DNA of 64,000 nt from Haematococcus lacustris (GCA_030144725.1 JASKMD010000018.1:6849469-6913468), one strand, 5' to 3'. Shown: positions 1 through 10,930, counted from the first letter of the stretch. Notes: generated from the sequence alone by a model not told the origin. Numbers and translations: made by a program.

Positions 1-360
1 GCAAGGGTGGCTGCAGCGGGGGGCAGGGCGGGGGGGAGGGGCAAGGAGAAACCTGATCCTGGTGCTTGTCATCCAGCATTGGGGGCAGGGAGGGGGGAGG
101 GGGTTGCTGCTCCTGGGTCTGGCCATGTAGTGAGTGTGGCAGGGAGGGGGGAGGAGGTGTGGCTGCCGGGGTGGGGAGGGAGGAGGAGGATGTGGAGGGA
201 GGCAGGAGGGGAGGGAGGGAGGAGGGAGGAGGTGGGGGGAGGAGGTGGGGGGAGGTGGGGTGGGGAGGGAGGGAGGTGGGGAGGGAGGAGGGGGGAGGAG
301 GATGTGGCTGCCCGGGTGAGGAGGGAGGAGTGGGTTCTTGCTTCTGGTGCATTCTGACGC
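1..360. repeat. G-rich purine simple repeat
   Basis: Nearly all purine on the plus strand, made of irregular GGGAGG / GGAGGT / GAGGGA blocks. Open frames here only translate the repeat into Gly/Arg/Glu or Pro/Ser strings. I see no gene. The stretch has G-quadruplex potential. Confidence 0.8.
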
Positions 361-997
361 AATCTCTATGCGCTAGGGGGGCAAGCCCTGCACGGCGGCA
401 TGCATCTACCACGCAGCCCTTCAGCACGCTAGCGTGGCCAAAGACAACCTGGTAGCGGCCGTGGCACGCATCCTCCCCGACTCTCTCAACCATCACAAAC
501 GCATTCTTGTTCTTGGCTGCAGTCGTGAATCCGCAAACAGCACAACGTCTAGCATTTGGCTCATCCCTTGCAGCTCGGTTGTTGAGATGGGGGTGATTTA
601 CTGGCATCCTGCACACACAAATACAAAGAAAAGGTTTCGAAAGCGCTTGGGGCATACACCTCAAAACATGTTAAAAAGAGGTAAAATGTTGGAATCTTAA
701 GCCCCACGACAGTATTGTGCTACCCTCAGCTGTTCATGCCTGTCATGCGTTGCGCAAGTGTTCACACAAACAACAAACTGACCTAGACAAGATGACATAT
801 AATACTATCTTACTCACCTCCAGCTCACTGTTTTCCAGGGTTGATAGCCTGGCTGCACTGCTGCTTGAGATAGCCTCGGGCTGATGTGGGTTTGGTGCTG
901 CTCCTCAAAACAGCCAAGCACCTGTGGAGGTAAGCAGGTTTGGCTGCATGTCTTAGCATCGTGTGCAACACGCAGTAAGACACAGCGCCCCGTGCTT
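361..997. other. no recognisable gene
   Basis: Unique-looking sequence between the G-rich repeat and the target duplication of the large TIR transposon. A short plus-strand frame at about 434-700 has no family signature. A minus-strand frame at 814-1497 runs across the transposon boundary, so it is not a native gene. Confidence 0.5.
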
Positions 998-1004
998 ACC
1001 TGAG

Positions 1005-2188
1005 CAATCAAGTCTCCCGGTAAAAGTTCCCCCTGTACGGGGGAAGTTTGTTGGCTGTAGATGGGGGAAGTTTTAAATTGCCCATCCGCGCTACTCGACA
1101 AGCACGAGCGACTAGCAACCCACACTACAGCTTGCTGGCTTCCTCCGCAGGCTTTGATGCGCAACCTTGACTGCCCAGAGGTGGTTAGGGGGGGGCGGTT
1201 ACTGCCCAGCAAACGCAGCCCAACACCCGCCTGGACCGTTCTTATTTCGATAAGCTCAAGCGCGCAGCCCATAAGGGACTTGCCAAGGGAGCGGTTACAG
1301 GGGATGTAGACAAGGCAAGCCGCATCCCCCACAACGCAGGCCAAATTCCCCACAACACCCAAAACTAGCGACGGACACAGTGCCAGACAAGAGAACCGCA
1401 GCAGGAGCAGCACCTGCGTTCTGCAGCTTTTTTTGCCTTGGCAGGAGCGCAGGGAGTGGTCAGATGCCGCTGCCCGTTCCAATTCGGAGCAGCACAAGCG
1501 GGAGTATGTGGAGTCTGCGCCACATGAGCGCTTGGCAGCCCTGCAGTCAGTTATTCAAACAGCTATCAGCGAGGATTGGCAGCACCATGCTTGTGCCTCT
1601 GGTGCAACTAGACTAGAAGATTCCCCCCTGAAGCCACTTCAGGTGATGCAGGTGGAGTTGCACAGCATGCAGGACCGATTCAAGCTGACGCTCCCTTGCG
1701 CTTCATGCAATCAGTCGATCAGTCCCAACCCTCTCTCCTTCTTCTGCTGGCCTAGCAGCCAGACCCACGCTTAAACGTGGTATGATGTGAGAGTTTTGCG
1801 CTCCTATGCCCGGATGCAAGGGTGTGGTGTCTCCATGGAAGGTCAGCCATCGCTAGTCACCTGCGCTGTAGACTGCGCCATGCGCCACCCATGCGTGTTT
1901 GTGTGTGCTGTCATGTAGCCTTCCTGGAGGCCCTCAACGCCGCTCACCATCCTTTGGCCTTGTACCCACCTCAGCAGATCAGAACAGACAGCTTCAGCCA
2001 GGCATTCTTTGACTACCTGCGGGCCATTGACCGGCTTCTCTCCATGCCCAGATTGTTGCAACAGCGCTCAGACCTACAGGCCCAACTCCCCAGAGGAGCA
2101 TTCAGTGACCGTCCTATCTGTGCGCTCGTCCCAGGTAAGTGGTCGCATGCATCTGCTGCCATGCAGGAAAGCTGTGTGTCATCATCAT
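1005..2188 (+). repeat. left terminal inverted repeat, 1184 bp
   Basis: Begins CAATCAAGTCTCCCGG and is the reverse complement of 6701-7884. It ends inside a short CAT run (2180-2188) that is longer in the right arm. Because the arm includes transposase 5' exons, both arms encode the same N-terminal segments, one copy facing each way. Confidence 0.9.
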
Positions 2189-2349
2189 TAGGGGCGGGCG
2201 GTTACTGCAATCGTTGATGAACGGCTGCAGCGATGCCGACCCCAATCCGTCCCTTAACAGCAGCCGACCCGCGGCCGAGCATGACGGGACCAACGGCAAA
2301 GCCATAGGCTCATACACTGTCCGAGCCAAGGGCGCCACATACTCCACAC

Positions 2350-2769
2350 GTGCGCCCATCGTCAGCATATGGGCAGCGCGAAGCTGGACCTACGCGGTGG
2401 TCTGCTCTCGTGGAGAATGCGGGGAGTGCGGGGGATGCGGAGGAGGACAACGGGTTATATACAGCTTTGTTTGGCATGTTGTGCTGCCTGACAGACTTCC
2501 AATGGCCGGACCTCAGTGTAGCTGCCGGCCAGGCCATTATTGATTGCTTTATAGCCTTCATAATGGAGCACAACATCAAGAAGGGAGAAGTGACAGTGAC
2601 GGTACAGCATGCAAAGGCTGCAGGCAAAGGTAGGGCACCAAGACGCAAGCCTGCGGAAGAGGGTGTGGAGGAGCATGTACCACCACTGCGGCAGGCGCGT
2701 GTGGGCGCTAGGCCAACCACCCACATATGTTTGGCGGTCCGCAGATGTCAGCCATCAGCCATTATGTAA
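2350..2769 (+). CDS. possible accessory ORF of the TIR transposon
   Basis: Plus-strand frame just inside the left arm. It has a balanced stretch (GLYTALFGMLCCLTDFQWPD, then AAGQAIIDCFIAFIMEHNI) and a basic KGRAPRRKP tail. A possible GTAGGG splice donor lies at about 2629. It does not match any family I know. KDZ elements often carry passenger genes, so this may be one; it could equally be a chance frame. Further plus-strand frames to 3640 are low complexity. Confidence 0.25.
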   Translation: MRPSSAYGQREAGPTRWSALVENAGSAGDAEEDNGLYTALFGMLCCLTDFQWPDLSVAAGQAIIDCFIAFIMEHNIKKGEVTVTVQHAKAAGKGRAPRRKPAEEGVEEHVPPLRQARVGARPTTHICLAVRRCQPSAIM

Positions 2770-3842
2770 GTCAGTGTGCGCATGCTGTCTGCCGCCAGCT
2801 GACAGTGTTCATGCCTATATGCCTATGCCTATGATTGGACTATCCAACACTCGCATCTGTACCAACCTGCATCATCTTGGCAGCCGGGCTTTCTCCCCCT
2901 TGTGCAAAAGCATAGTCATTGCTTGCTTGCTTGCCTATGGCATCAAGGAAGCAGCTTGCTCTGCCTGCCTGGTCACAGATGGGATATTGTCTCCGCTGGA
3001 GGGCAACATATGGCAGCTGGGCGGCATCCCATCCCCTTGCCAAGGTATGCTATGCAATAGTGCTAGTGTTGTTGCGCTGATGCTGTTGTTGTTGATGACA
3101 CAGGATTACTTGTCACAACCGCTGTGTCTAATCCTTGGAAGCGACCAGCTATCTTGCATGATCATGGCTTGCATGACTGGTGGCTTGCATGATCTTGAAT
3201 CTGATCTTTGCATGACTGCTGGCTGCATGACTGTTGTGTGATTTGATGCTTGTGTGCATACAGTTGTCTCCCCCCTGTGCACCTCACTTTGCAGCCCACG
3301 CCCTAGCCCAGCTCAGCAACCATCTGCCAAAAGGATTGGTGAGCTATCTCAGATGCTATCTAGCGAGCAAGTCAGTCCGCAGCTAGGAAGTCCAATCAGG
3401 CCTAGCCAGAGCAGCATGCAAGCAAGCAGAAATTACTGCAGCAATGGCTTTGCTACTGTTGCTGCAGCTGTTGGCGGCGAGGACAGTCGCACACACGCTG
3501 CTGGCGTGAAATCCAATCTCGCTTTTGCTGGCGACCCCTGTGCTGCAGCTGGCAGGTGAGGCAGCTACAGACCTGCCGCTAAGGGGGGGGCCCACCCCAT
3601 TGCAACTGCTGGACACTATTTAAACCTCTGTGCCGCAGCTGGTGGGGAGGGCAGCAGCAGGCATGCCGCTGGCGAGGGGGCCCTAGTGCAACTGGCACCG
3701 GGGGGGCCAAGCTCTGAGCCGCAGCTGGCTGGGGAGGCAGCCGTAGTGCCGCTACACAGCAAGGTGCACCCAGTCACCCGCCCACCCACCCATCTGCATC
3801 TTGGTGTTGTTGTCATGCCTTTGGTGTTGTTGTCAAGCTCTA

Positions 3843-4150
3843 GGACCGCCACATCCCAGCCCTGCCCCACCCCATCCCAGCCTTGCGTTGCCCCTCCCTG
3901 CCCAGCCTTGCCCCACCCCCTCCCAGCCCTGCCCCACCCCCTCCCAGCCCTGCCCCACCCCCTCCCAGCCCCGCCCCACCCCACCCCCTCCCAGCCCCGC
4001 CCCACCCCACCCCCTCCCAGCCCCGCCTCACCCCACCCCCTCCCAGCCCTGCCCCACCCCCTCCCAGCCCCGCCCCACCCCACCCCCTCCCAGCCCTGCC
4101 CCACCCCCTCCCAGCCTTGCGTTGCCCCTCCCTGACCTGACCTGACCTGA
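3843..4150. repeat. C-rich minisatellite
   Basis: Imperfect tandem repeat of a 22-bp-class unit (CCCTGCCCCACCCCCTCCCAGC), ending in CCTGA repeats at 4131-4160. Long frames across it are Pro-rich or Gly/Trp-rich translations of the repeat, not genes. It lies inside the KDZ-like element; similar units recur at 8800-8955 and 27238-27460. Confidence 0.85.
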
Positions 4151-4159
4151 CTTGCCCTG

Positions 4160-4500
4160 CCCTGACCTGCCTGTAGGTGTGTGGCAGTGCATGCTGCAGG
4201 TAGCAGGTGTGCTGCAGTGCATGAGCAGCAGCAGGCTGCAGTGCATGTGCTGCAGAGCATGAGCTTGAGCAGCAGCAGGTTGTAGGTGTGTTGTGGTGCA
4301 TGATCAGCAGCAAGAGCAGCAGGCTGTAGTGCATGAGCAGTGTATGGACAGCAACAACAAGCTGTAGGTGTGTGGCAGTGCAGTCTTGTATTAGCAATCA
4401 GCAGCAACTTTGAGCCCATCAGAGAAGAATGTTGCATGGTACAAAAGCTTTCAAAGGCTGTCCCGAGCTTCCGTTCAGTTCCATGCCACACAACGTGAGT
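4160..4500. other. degenerate GCAGTGCATG-type repeats, no gene
   Basis: Repeated phrases such as GTAGGTGTGTGGCAGTGCAT and GAGCAGCAGCAGG alternate through this stretch. No frame has protein-like composition. Confidence 0.5.
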
Positions 4501-4571
4501 TGTAAGCTGTAAATGGTCAAGATGTCATGAAGAAAACGGTGGAGGTCATTAGCCGTGTATCCTCTTCTCAA

Positions 4572-4950
4572 ATGATACCTACGCCCCTTGTATGGACAAC
4601 ACCACCACGCGGTGATGCGCTAATGCTGCAAACATGGTAGCCACCTGCTACATACCCCCTTTGCATGTATGCATCACGTATGCATCATGTATGGTCATGC
4701 TTAGCAAGTGCAGGCCTGGCAGTGATCCACACCCAATGTGTCACAGCTAGCCTGACTACGAATGGTACCTATAATGGAGGCTCACCAGATCCAGCCACAT
4801 GCTAGGGTATGGTGCGCCACATGCCCCTTGTATGGACAACACCACCACGCGGTGATGCGCTAATGTTGCAAACGTGCTAGCCACTTGCTACATACCCCCT
4901 ATGCATGCATGCATCACGGTCATGCTTAGCAAGTGCAGGCCTGGCAGTGA
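4572..4950. repeat. direct repeat pair of about 100-130 bp
   Basis: A block beginning CCCCTTGTATGGACAACACC occurs at about 4574-4680 and again at about 4823-4920. Each copy is followed by the phrase GTCATGCTTAGCAAGTGCAGG. The copies differ by scattered substitutions. It lies within the TIR transposon and has no coding potential. Confidence 0.7.
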
Positions 4951-5095
4951 TAGGTTAGGATGGGCTGGGCTGGTCTAGCTAGGGATGGGATGGGATGGGC
5001 TAGCTAGGGATGGGATGGCTGGCTAGGGATGGGATGGGATGGCCTGGCAGTGATAGGTTAGGATGGGCTGGGCTGGGCTAGCTAGGGATCAAGCC
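4951..5095. repeat. GGGAT / GCTAG tandem repeats
   Basis: Alternating GGATGGGCTGGGCTGG and GCTAGGGATGGGATGGGATG units. Non-coding. The following stretch to 5390 contains no gene I can recognise. Confidence 0.7.
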
Positions 5096-5392
5096 TAGGA
5101 GGCAAGGCGGTGCTAAGAGTGTTTAGGCTACAGGTTTTGAACTTGAGCGCGGCCATTCTTATTTGGCTTGGATAGCCTTGTCTAGCCTATGTCCAGCCTT
5201 GTCTATTGTCAATAAAGAGCTTCTACTCCAATTAGGAGCTAGGCACCTAGGGATGCGGCTGGTTACATGCATGGTATGTAGAGGTTGGGACCGGGTGACT
5301 CTGGAATGAAGTATAGTTAGGTCAGCTCTCAACGGTTAGGGATCACATAAGCGGTTGGTTGGATAGCATTACATGACCACCATGTTACAAGG

Positions 5393-5465
5393 AATTACAA
5401 GGGTGTTACAAGTGGTACAAGGGTGTTACAAGTGGTACAAGGGAATAATAAGGGTGTTACAAGTG
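5393..5465. repeat. short ACAAGGGTGTTACAAGTGGT repeat
   Basis: About three copies of a ~20-bp unit in tandem, just downstream of the transposase-like C-terminal segment. A transposon terminator or UTR role is possible but unsupported. Confidence 0.6.
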
Positions 5466-5747
5466 CCCCTGCCCTCAGCTCATGTGCATGCCCTCAGCCT
5501 TGATTAGCATGTCTTGGTACAACTGCATGTGTTGTTTGATATAGAACAACCGCCCTATGTGCAATGACTGCTGCAGCTGCCCTGACTCAGCCTCGCCATG
5601 CGCCTCAGGCTCACCGCATGCCCCCTTGCACACAACAATCATGTGCTGCAGCCAGACAAGCAGCCGGCTATGCTCGACACGCAAATGGTGCAGCTGCCGC
5701 CCATAGTGCAGCAGCTTGCCGTAGGGGATTTCTGTGGATGCCTCAGC

Positions 5748-7509
5748 TCATGGAGCTGGCTCACCCCTCACCATGGCCTGGAGCTGCTCCTCTATGATGC
5801 TGACAGCTGCTGCATCCTCACCACTCCCTAGCGCCTGGTAGAGTGCTGCCTCTTTGAGAAGCTGGCGAGCTGTCCTAAGCTTTGCCTTGATGGCGTTGCT
5901 TGCTGCGCGTGTGTCCTTGTCGCTCTGGCCCATACGCTCGCGTTGCAACCCCAGCTCATGCACATTGTGGTGAGCTGCTCCACCTGGGTACGGTACCTAC
6001 AACACACCGCGCTGAACCAACTGTGCCACACCTCACCCTGAACACTCTGCATACTTTGCACCCTTGCCATGCCACTTGACCTTTGACCAGGAGCACCAGG
6101 CCTCGTGCAATGAGAGGGCTCTCACCCTCAGCACTGCCATGGTGCTTCTCCATGGCGCACAACCTACCTGGAACTGGCAGGCAAAGTCATTGTAGAGATG
6201 CAACATGTCACATGCAGCATGCCATGCCAGGAGGTAGTACACAAACTGCTCCGCTGTGCGCATGTTGCAGTACAGCGCTAGTAGCGGCACGCCATGGCAG
6301 CACACAAAGCCAACCACACCACGCACTGCACAAGGCTGGCCGGCTGTTATGTTGCTGGTCTCAGGCCTGGAATAGGACAGCGAGGTTCAGCAGTCATGTG
6401 CCTCATTGTCCACGCCTGCCAATCTTGCTGCTACTACCGCTGCGTCTGCTCCAGCTCCTGTTGCCTCTGCTGTAGCTCTGGCCGCTGCAAATGCTCCAGA
6501 CAGAGTTGCCCACTGTCATGCAGCTGTTGCACTGCGCCCTCCAACCCTGAACGATCCAGGTAGGTATCTGTGTGCTGCTCTAGGTCACGGGTGGCCTTGG
6601 CCACACCGGCATAGCTGTTGGGCTTGTTGCAAGCATCGCCAGCAACACAATGCACACACACACACGCACACACATACACACCCATTGTCATATGATGATG
6701 ATGATGATGACACACAGCTTTCCTGCATGGCAGCAGATGCATGCGACCACTTACCTGGGACGAGCGCACAGATAGGACGGTCACTGAATGCTCCTCTGGG
6801 GAGTTGGGCCTGTAGGTCTGAGCGCTGTTGCAACAATCTGGGCATGGAGAGAAGCCGGTCAATGGCCCGCAGGTAGTCAAAGAATGCCTGGCTGAAGCTG
6901 TCTGTTCTGATCTGCTGAGGTGGGTACAAGGCCAAAGGATGGTGAGCGGCGTTGAGGGCCTCCAGGAAGGCTACATGACAGCACACACAAACACGCATGG
7001 GTGGCGCATGGCGCAGTCTACAGCGCAGGTGACTAGCGATGGCTGACCTTCCATGGAGACACCACACCCTTGCATCCGGGCATAGGAGCGCAAAACTCTC
7101 ACATCATACCACGTTTAAGCGTGGGTCTGGCTGCTAGGCCAGCAGAAGAAGGAGAGAGGGTTGGGACTGATCGACTGATTGCATGAAGCGCAAGGGAGCG
7201 TCAGCTTGAATCGGTCCTGCATGCTGTGCAACTCCACCTGCATCACCTGAAGTGGCTTCAGGGGGGAATCTTCTAGTCTAGTTGCACCAGAGGCACAAGC
7301 ATGGTGCTGCCAATCCTCGCTGATAGCTGTTTGAATAACTGACTGCAGGGCTGCCAAGCGCTCATGTGGCGCAGACTCCACATACTCCCGCTTGTGCTGC
7401 TCCGAATTGGAACGGGCAGCGGCATCTGACCACTCCCTGCGCTCCTGCCAAGGCAAAAAAAGCTGCAGAACGCAGGTGCTGCTCCTGCTGCGGTTCTCTT
7501 GTCTGGCAC
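5748..7509 (-). CDS. KDZ-like transposase, approximate multi-exon model
   Basis: Minus-strand coding segments start in the right arm and continue inward. Segment 1 (about 7509-7115) is an N-terminal region containing a Cys pair (PCASC). Segment 2 (about 7067-6755) ends at a GTAAGT donor after LVPG. Segment 3 (about 6345-6168) reads CCHGVPLLALYCNMRTAEQF and then YNDFACQF before a GTAGGT donor. A Cys-His-Gly motif followed about 30 residues later by a Y/N-D-x-A-C-Q motif is characteristic of KDZ transposases. Segment 4 (about 6010-5748) is a charged helical region, as in KDZ C-termini. I could not close one continuous frame, so intron positions are uncertain and the copy may be decayed. The N-terminal part is also encoded in the left arm. 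Confidence 0.45.
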
Positions 7510-7884
7510 TGTGTCCGTCGCTAGTTTTGGGTGTTGTGGGGAATTTGGCCTGCGTTGTGGGGGATGCGGCTTGCCTTGTCTACATCCCCTGTAACCGCTC
7601 CCTTGGCAAGTCCCTTATGGGCTGCGCGCTTGAGCTTATCGAAATAAGAACGGTCCAGGCGGGTGTTGGGCTGCGTTTGCTGGGCAGGAACCGCCCCCCC
7701 CTAACCACCTCTGGGCAGTCAAGGTTGCGCGTCAAAGCCTGCGGAGGAAGCCAGCAAGCTGTAGTGTGGGTTGCTAGTCGCTCGTGCTTGTCGAGTAGCG
7801 CGGATGGGCAATTTAAAACTTCCCCCATCTACAGCCAACAAACTTCCCCCGTACAGGGGGAACTTTTACCGGGAGACTTGATTG
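6701..7884 (-). repeat. right terminal inverted repeat, 1184 bp
   Basis: Reverse complement of 1005-2188 with two visible substitutions. The outer end reads CTTGATTG and is followed directly by the ACCTGAG target repeat. The inner end is an ATG/CAT microsatellite next to a CA/TG run (6650-6690). Confidence 0.9.
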
Positions 7885-8799
7885 ACCTGAGATGTATTCG
7901 CGAGTTGCCCAGTCCAACGGCAGCAAAGGCTGCTCGGCACGGAAATGCCTCCGGCCACCAATTCATCTCTCCTGTTGCGACACGCATAAAAACAGATGGA
8001 GAATGACATTGCGAAGCTAATCAAGTCGTCGAGACAATGCAGTACAATCGACAAAAGAGGGCCTAACCTGCTAGCGACACCGTTGTGAGATGTAGAGCCC
8101 AATGGTGAAAGAATTACATGGAACGGATCAAAGTCAGGCCGCCCCAACATGGGGTTAGTAATGTTCATGCAACTACTCTCTGAATACCGCATCGTTTTCA
8201 ATAGCGTTTGTCACATTGGCAGCCACGGTTTAGTCCGCGTAATCTGACCATCAGCGCTAGCCATTGGAGTCTTTGCTCGCGTACTGCCACATGTGCCCGC
8301 GAACAATTCACAGCGGCGAGACGGGTCTCCTTGGCACGGTGAGCCGCATCACTGTGGCCCCATCTACCTAGCGTAGTGAGCTGGTTCTTCACAAATGGAA
8401 TGTCCGGCCAACACCCAACGCGATGCCTGCCGGGCGTGCAGGGCGCCTAGACGGGGTGAATGAAACATATAATCGTACTCACTTCCGCCGAGTAACACAT
8501 TTGGGTCGGCGCACACTAAGGTATCACCGGCTTATACCCCCCCCTTCTCCACTGTGTCCTCCACTGTGTTGCACCCGCTGCACCCACAAGAAAATGGCTA
8601 CGAAATGTTTTTTCTTTACCCATTGGCGCATCTAGTGAAACAAACCGCACAACAAACAGCCCAGGCCTCGTTCAGTTTGACAGCTTCAAAGTTACATCAT
8701 GTTCACTAGGCAGGTTCTAGGCCACGGCATGCAACAACTCACCATGCCCGCCCCCCCTCCACCCATCATTGCAGGAGCCCACCTCATTGCAGGAGCCCA

Positions 8800-8955
8800 C
8801 CCCTCCCAACCCATTCCCTCCCAGCCCAACCCCTCCCAGCCCCTCCCAGCCCACCCACTCCCAGCCCAGCCCAACCCTCCCAACCCACCCCCTCCCAGCC
8901 TACCCCCTCCCAGCCCAACCCCTCCCAGCCCAACCCCTCCCAGCCCACAGCTCAC
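8800..8955. repeat. C-rich minisatellite inside TIR element
   Basis: Units of the CCCCTCCCAGCCCAA type in tandem. Frames through it are Pro/Ser-rich or Gly-rich and are not genes. Confidence 0.85.
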
Positions 8956-9018
8956 AGCTCACAGCAGTAACCCCAGCAGCAGGGCCGGAGCTCGTGGGGC
9001 ACAGCCCTAGAGGGGCAG

Positions 9019-9243
9019 ATGCTGGCACCCCCCATTGCGTCGCCTCAGGGGCCTATTGCATCACCTGATTTACGGCACATGTATCAGCTGGCTCTAGCTG
9101 CAATCGCCACCCAAGGGCAGGCTGCTCCGGCTCAAGGCAGTGAGCCAGGTGCAGCAGCGCCGGCTCCTGGCTTCACGCTACGCAAGCGTACCACACCTTC
9201 TGAGTTGGGGCTGCCCAAGACAGCTGCCAAGCGCAAGCGGTGA
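9019..9243 (+). CDS. short ORF inside TIR element, hypothetical
   Basis: A 74-aa ATG frame with a neutral N-terminus and a basic tail (TLRKRTTPSELGLPKTAAKRKR, nuclear-localisation-like). It may be the 3' exon remnant of a transposon protein; no homologue comes to mind. An overlapping frame ending at 9445 also finishes in a basic tail, and its last part is repeated at 26340-26420. Coding status is uncertain. Confidence 0.25.
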   Translation: MLAPPIASPQGPIASPDLRHMYQLALAAIATQGQAAPAQGSEPGAAAPAPGFTLRKRTTPSELGLPKTAAKRKR

Positions 9244-9720
9244 TCCACGAGACTTAGTTAGACAGCCCCCCAGCGCCAACTCAGGTTGTAAAGTGCGCAA
9301 CAAAGGCTGTACCGGCCACCTCCCCCAACCACCTGCCAACCGCCTTCGTGCCACATTCCCGCAACCGTTTTCCAATCCGACTGCTTCTGCCGATGCGCAT
9401 GCTCGTGTAGAGCAGCCTAAGCGGCGCGGGCGGTCGCAGCGATGACTGCATGCCCCGAACCGGCTCAAATTCAAATTACTAACTTTGATGCTTTGCTGTG
9501 CACGGCCTACTGACTAGATAACTATTCTGGATGGGTGAAAGGTAGCTGACTGGGTTGGCTACATTCTGAGCCAGCTAGCATAAATTTTGGCGCAGCGAGT
9601 GCAGAGTTACAGCCGCCCTACTACCAGGGGTCGATTTACTGCCATTTTTTGAATGTTGGGAGCGCCTGAATCAAAGACGGTGTCAAAAAGTGAATTGCGG
9701 GGCCAATGGCGGGGGTGATA

Positions 9721-9818
9721 AGCTGCAATCATACACAGGCAGTGACTTCACTTTTGCACACTACAGCTCCGCTTTATTGGCGTGTGTACCTCCATGACTA
9801 GCTCTTGCTTACACATAT
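9721..9818 (+). repeat. 98-bp direct repeat, copy 1
   Basis: Begins AGCTGCAATCA and ends TTACACATAT. Near-identical to 10372-10469, with a few substitutions. The interval between the copies (about 550 bp) contains no gene I recognise, only a short minus-strand frame. The layout could be a terminal-repeat miniature retroelement or a simple duplication. Confidence 0.75.
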
Positions 9819-10371
9819 GATATTTGGGAACCTTACACATTTGGGAACCTTACACACAGGCGAGCATGAAGATTGGCGAGACCCTGTCGCAGCAGTCTGG
9901 GTCCAGCAGCAGCAGCAGCGGTGGCTCGGACGGCAGTACCGGCGGCAGCCAAGACAGTAAGTGAGTGTGAGATTGAGTGAGGTTGAGTGCGTCGTGTTGC
10001 GCGCACGACGGCGATGTGAGACAGTGGCGATAGATGCATCACGAAGGTTGTGGGTCAAGGGATATGGTGTCCTTGCACGAACCATCGCGGTTGGTATCGC
10101 ACGAACAAGCACACGTAGCCTGCGATAGTGGGCACCAAGTTTGATGTGTGGCTGCTGCGGGGATGCTGAGTGTTGAAGGCAGTTGCTGGGGCCAAGCGGG
10201 AGGTGCTTCTACCGACTCAACACAGCTCAGCGTGACGTAAGGAGCACTGGCTCAACAACAGTATAGACTTGACCAGCTTCCAAACCCCACCACCCTCTTC
10301 CTATTCGCAATACTGCAACAGCTATAATTTAACATAGGCTGCGATATTATCTCTGTCACCATCATTGCAGC

Positions 10372-10469
10372 AGCTGCAATCAAACACAGTCAGTGACTTC
10401 ACTTCTGCACACTACAGCTCCGCTTTATTGGCGTGTGTGCCTCCGTGACTAGCTCTTGCTTACACATAT
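10372..10469 (+). repeat. 98-bp direct repeat, copy 2
   Basis: Second copy of the 9721-9818 repeat in the same orientation. It is followed by the possible Fanzor-like fragment at 10470-10930. Confidence 0.75.
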
Positions 10470-10930
10470 CCCCTGTTTGAAGCGTGACTTGAATTGTTGT
10501 AATTGGCTGCTGCCGCCATTTACGCAACCTAGCTTTTTCGTGCAAATACCCCCACTCTAAGCCCGGCTTATCTGGCTTTGGCATGGTTGGGCGGCCATCC
10601 TATCCTATGGTAGGACCTGGCCATCGGCCGACTGGACAGCGGCCAATGTGCAGCACAGCAGATACGTCCCGGTCATAGAACCTGCACATGGCCGGTGAGG
10701 TGGGCTAGCTTGAATTTCCTGCCGTGGTGTCTGTTGTCCCAATCGCGGGCTGCGCGGGCCTCTCCGGGATCCTTCCTATTGCGCTACGCATTGTTAAGCT
10801 CTGGCTGTAGTGCCTCGTCGCGGTCCGAAATTTATTTGTCGGGGTCCTCCGGCACCGGCATAGGCTCAGTGCGTCTTTTTTTCTCGCCGCAACGTGAAGC
10901 AACCACAAATACTAGGATTACTTACTTGTG
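10470..10930 (-). pseudogene. possible Fanzor/TnpB-like C-terminal fragment
   Basis: On the minus strand near 10690-10640 a frame reads CRFYDRDVSAVLHIGRC. This resembles the RuvC-III signature R-D-x-N-A-A-x-N-I of TnpB/Fanzor nucleases, with N-A-A and N altered. It is followed by RP-rich sequence and GLEWGYLHEKARLRKWRQQ at 10555-10500. Stops and frame changes separate these pieces, so it is a relic at best. It differs from the main Fanzor family in this window (compare 40-42 kb). The assignment is tentative. Confidence 0.3.

Larger units (their letters stand above)
1005..7884 (-). mobile_element. large TIR DNA transposon, KDZ-like
   Basis: A 6880-bp element bounded by two 1184-bp inverted arms, 1005-2188 and 6701-7884. 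It is flanked by the direct 7-bp repeat ACCTGAG at 998-1004 and 7885-7891, which fits a target-site duplication. Both arms have the same length and I find only two substitutions (at 1158 and 1201 against their partners), so the element is young or its arms are homogenised. The interior holds transposase-like exons on the minus strand, a possible second gene on the plus strand, and C-rich and G-rich tandem repeats. KDZ elements (Kyakuja, Dileera, Zisupton) are known DNA transposons of fungi, algae and fish; assignment rests on the transposase fragment, not on the ends. Confidence 0.75.
8134..9669. mobile_element. 1.5-kb TIR transposon, full-length relative of the 45.6-kb MITE
   Basis: Left end TCAGGCCGCCCCAACAT, right end ATGTTGGGAGCGCCTGA (inverted, imperfect, 17 bp). 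It is flanked by the perfect 7-bp duplication ATCAAAG at 8127-8133 and 9670-9676. The first about 160 bp (8134-8290) and last about 140 bp (9529-9669) reappear at 45570-45892. Internal content is a C-rich minisatellite (8800-8955) and two short frames ending in basic residues (TAAKRKR at 9243; PKRRGRSQR at 9445). No transposase domain is recognisable, so it is probably non-autonomous. It lies only 243 bp beyond the KDZ-like element's target repeat. Confidence 0.8.

Noticed and set aside
3616..4491. 291-codon minus-strand Gly/Trp-rich ORF
   Set aside because: Complement of a C-rich minisatellite inside the transposon; composition follows the repeat unit.
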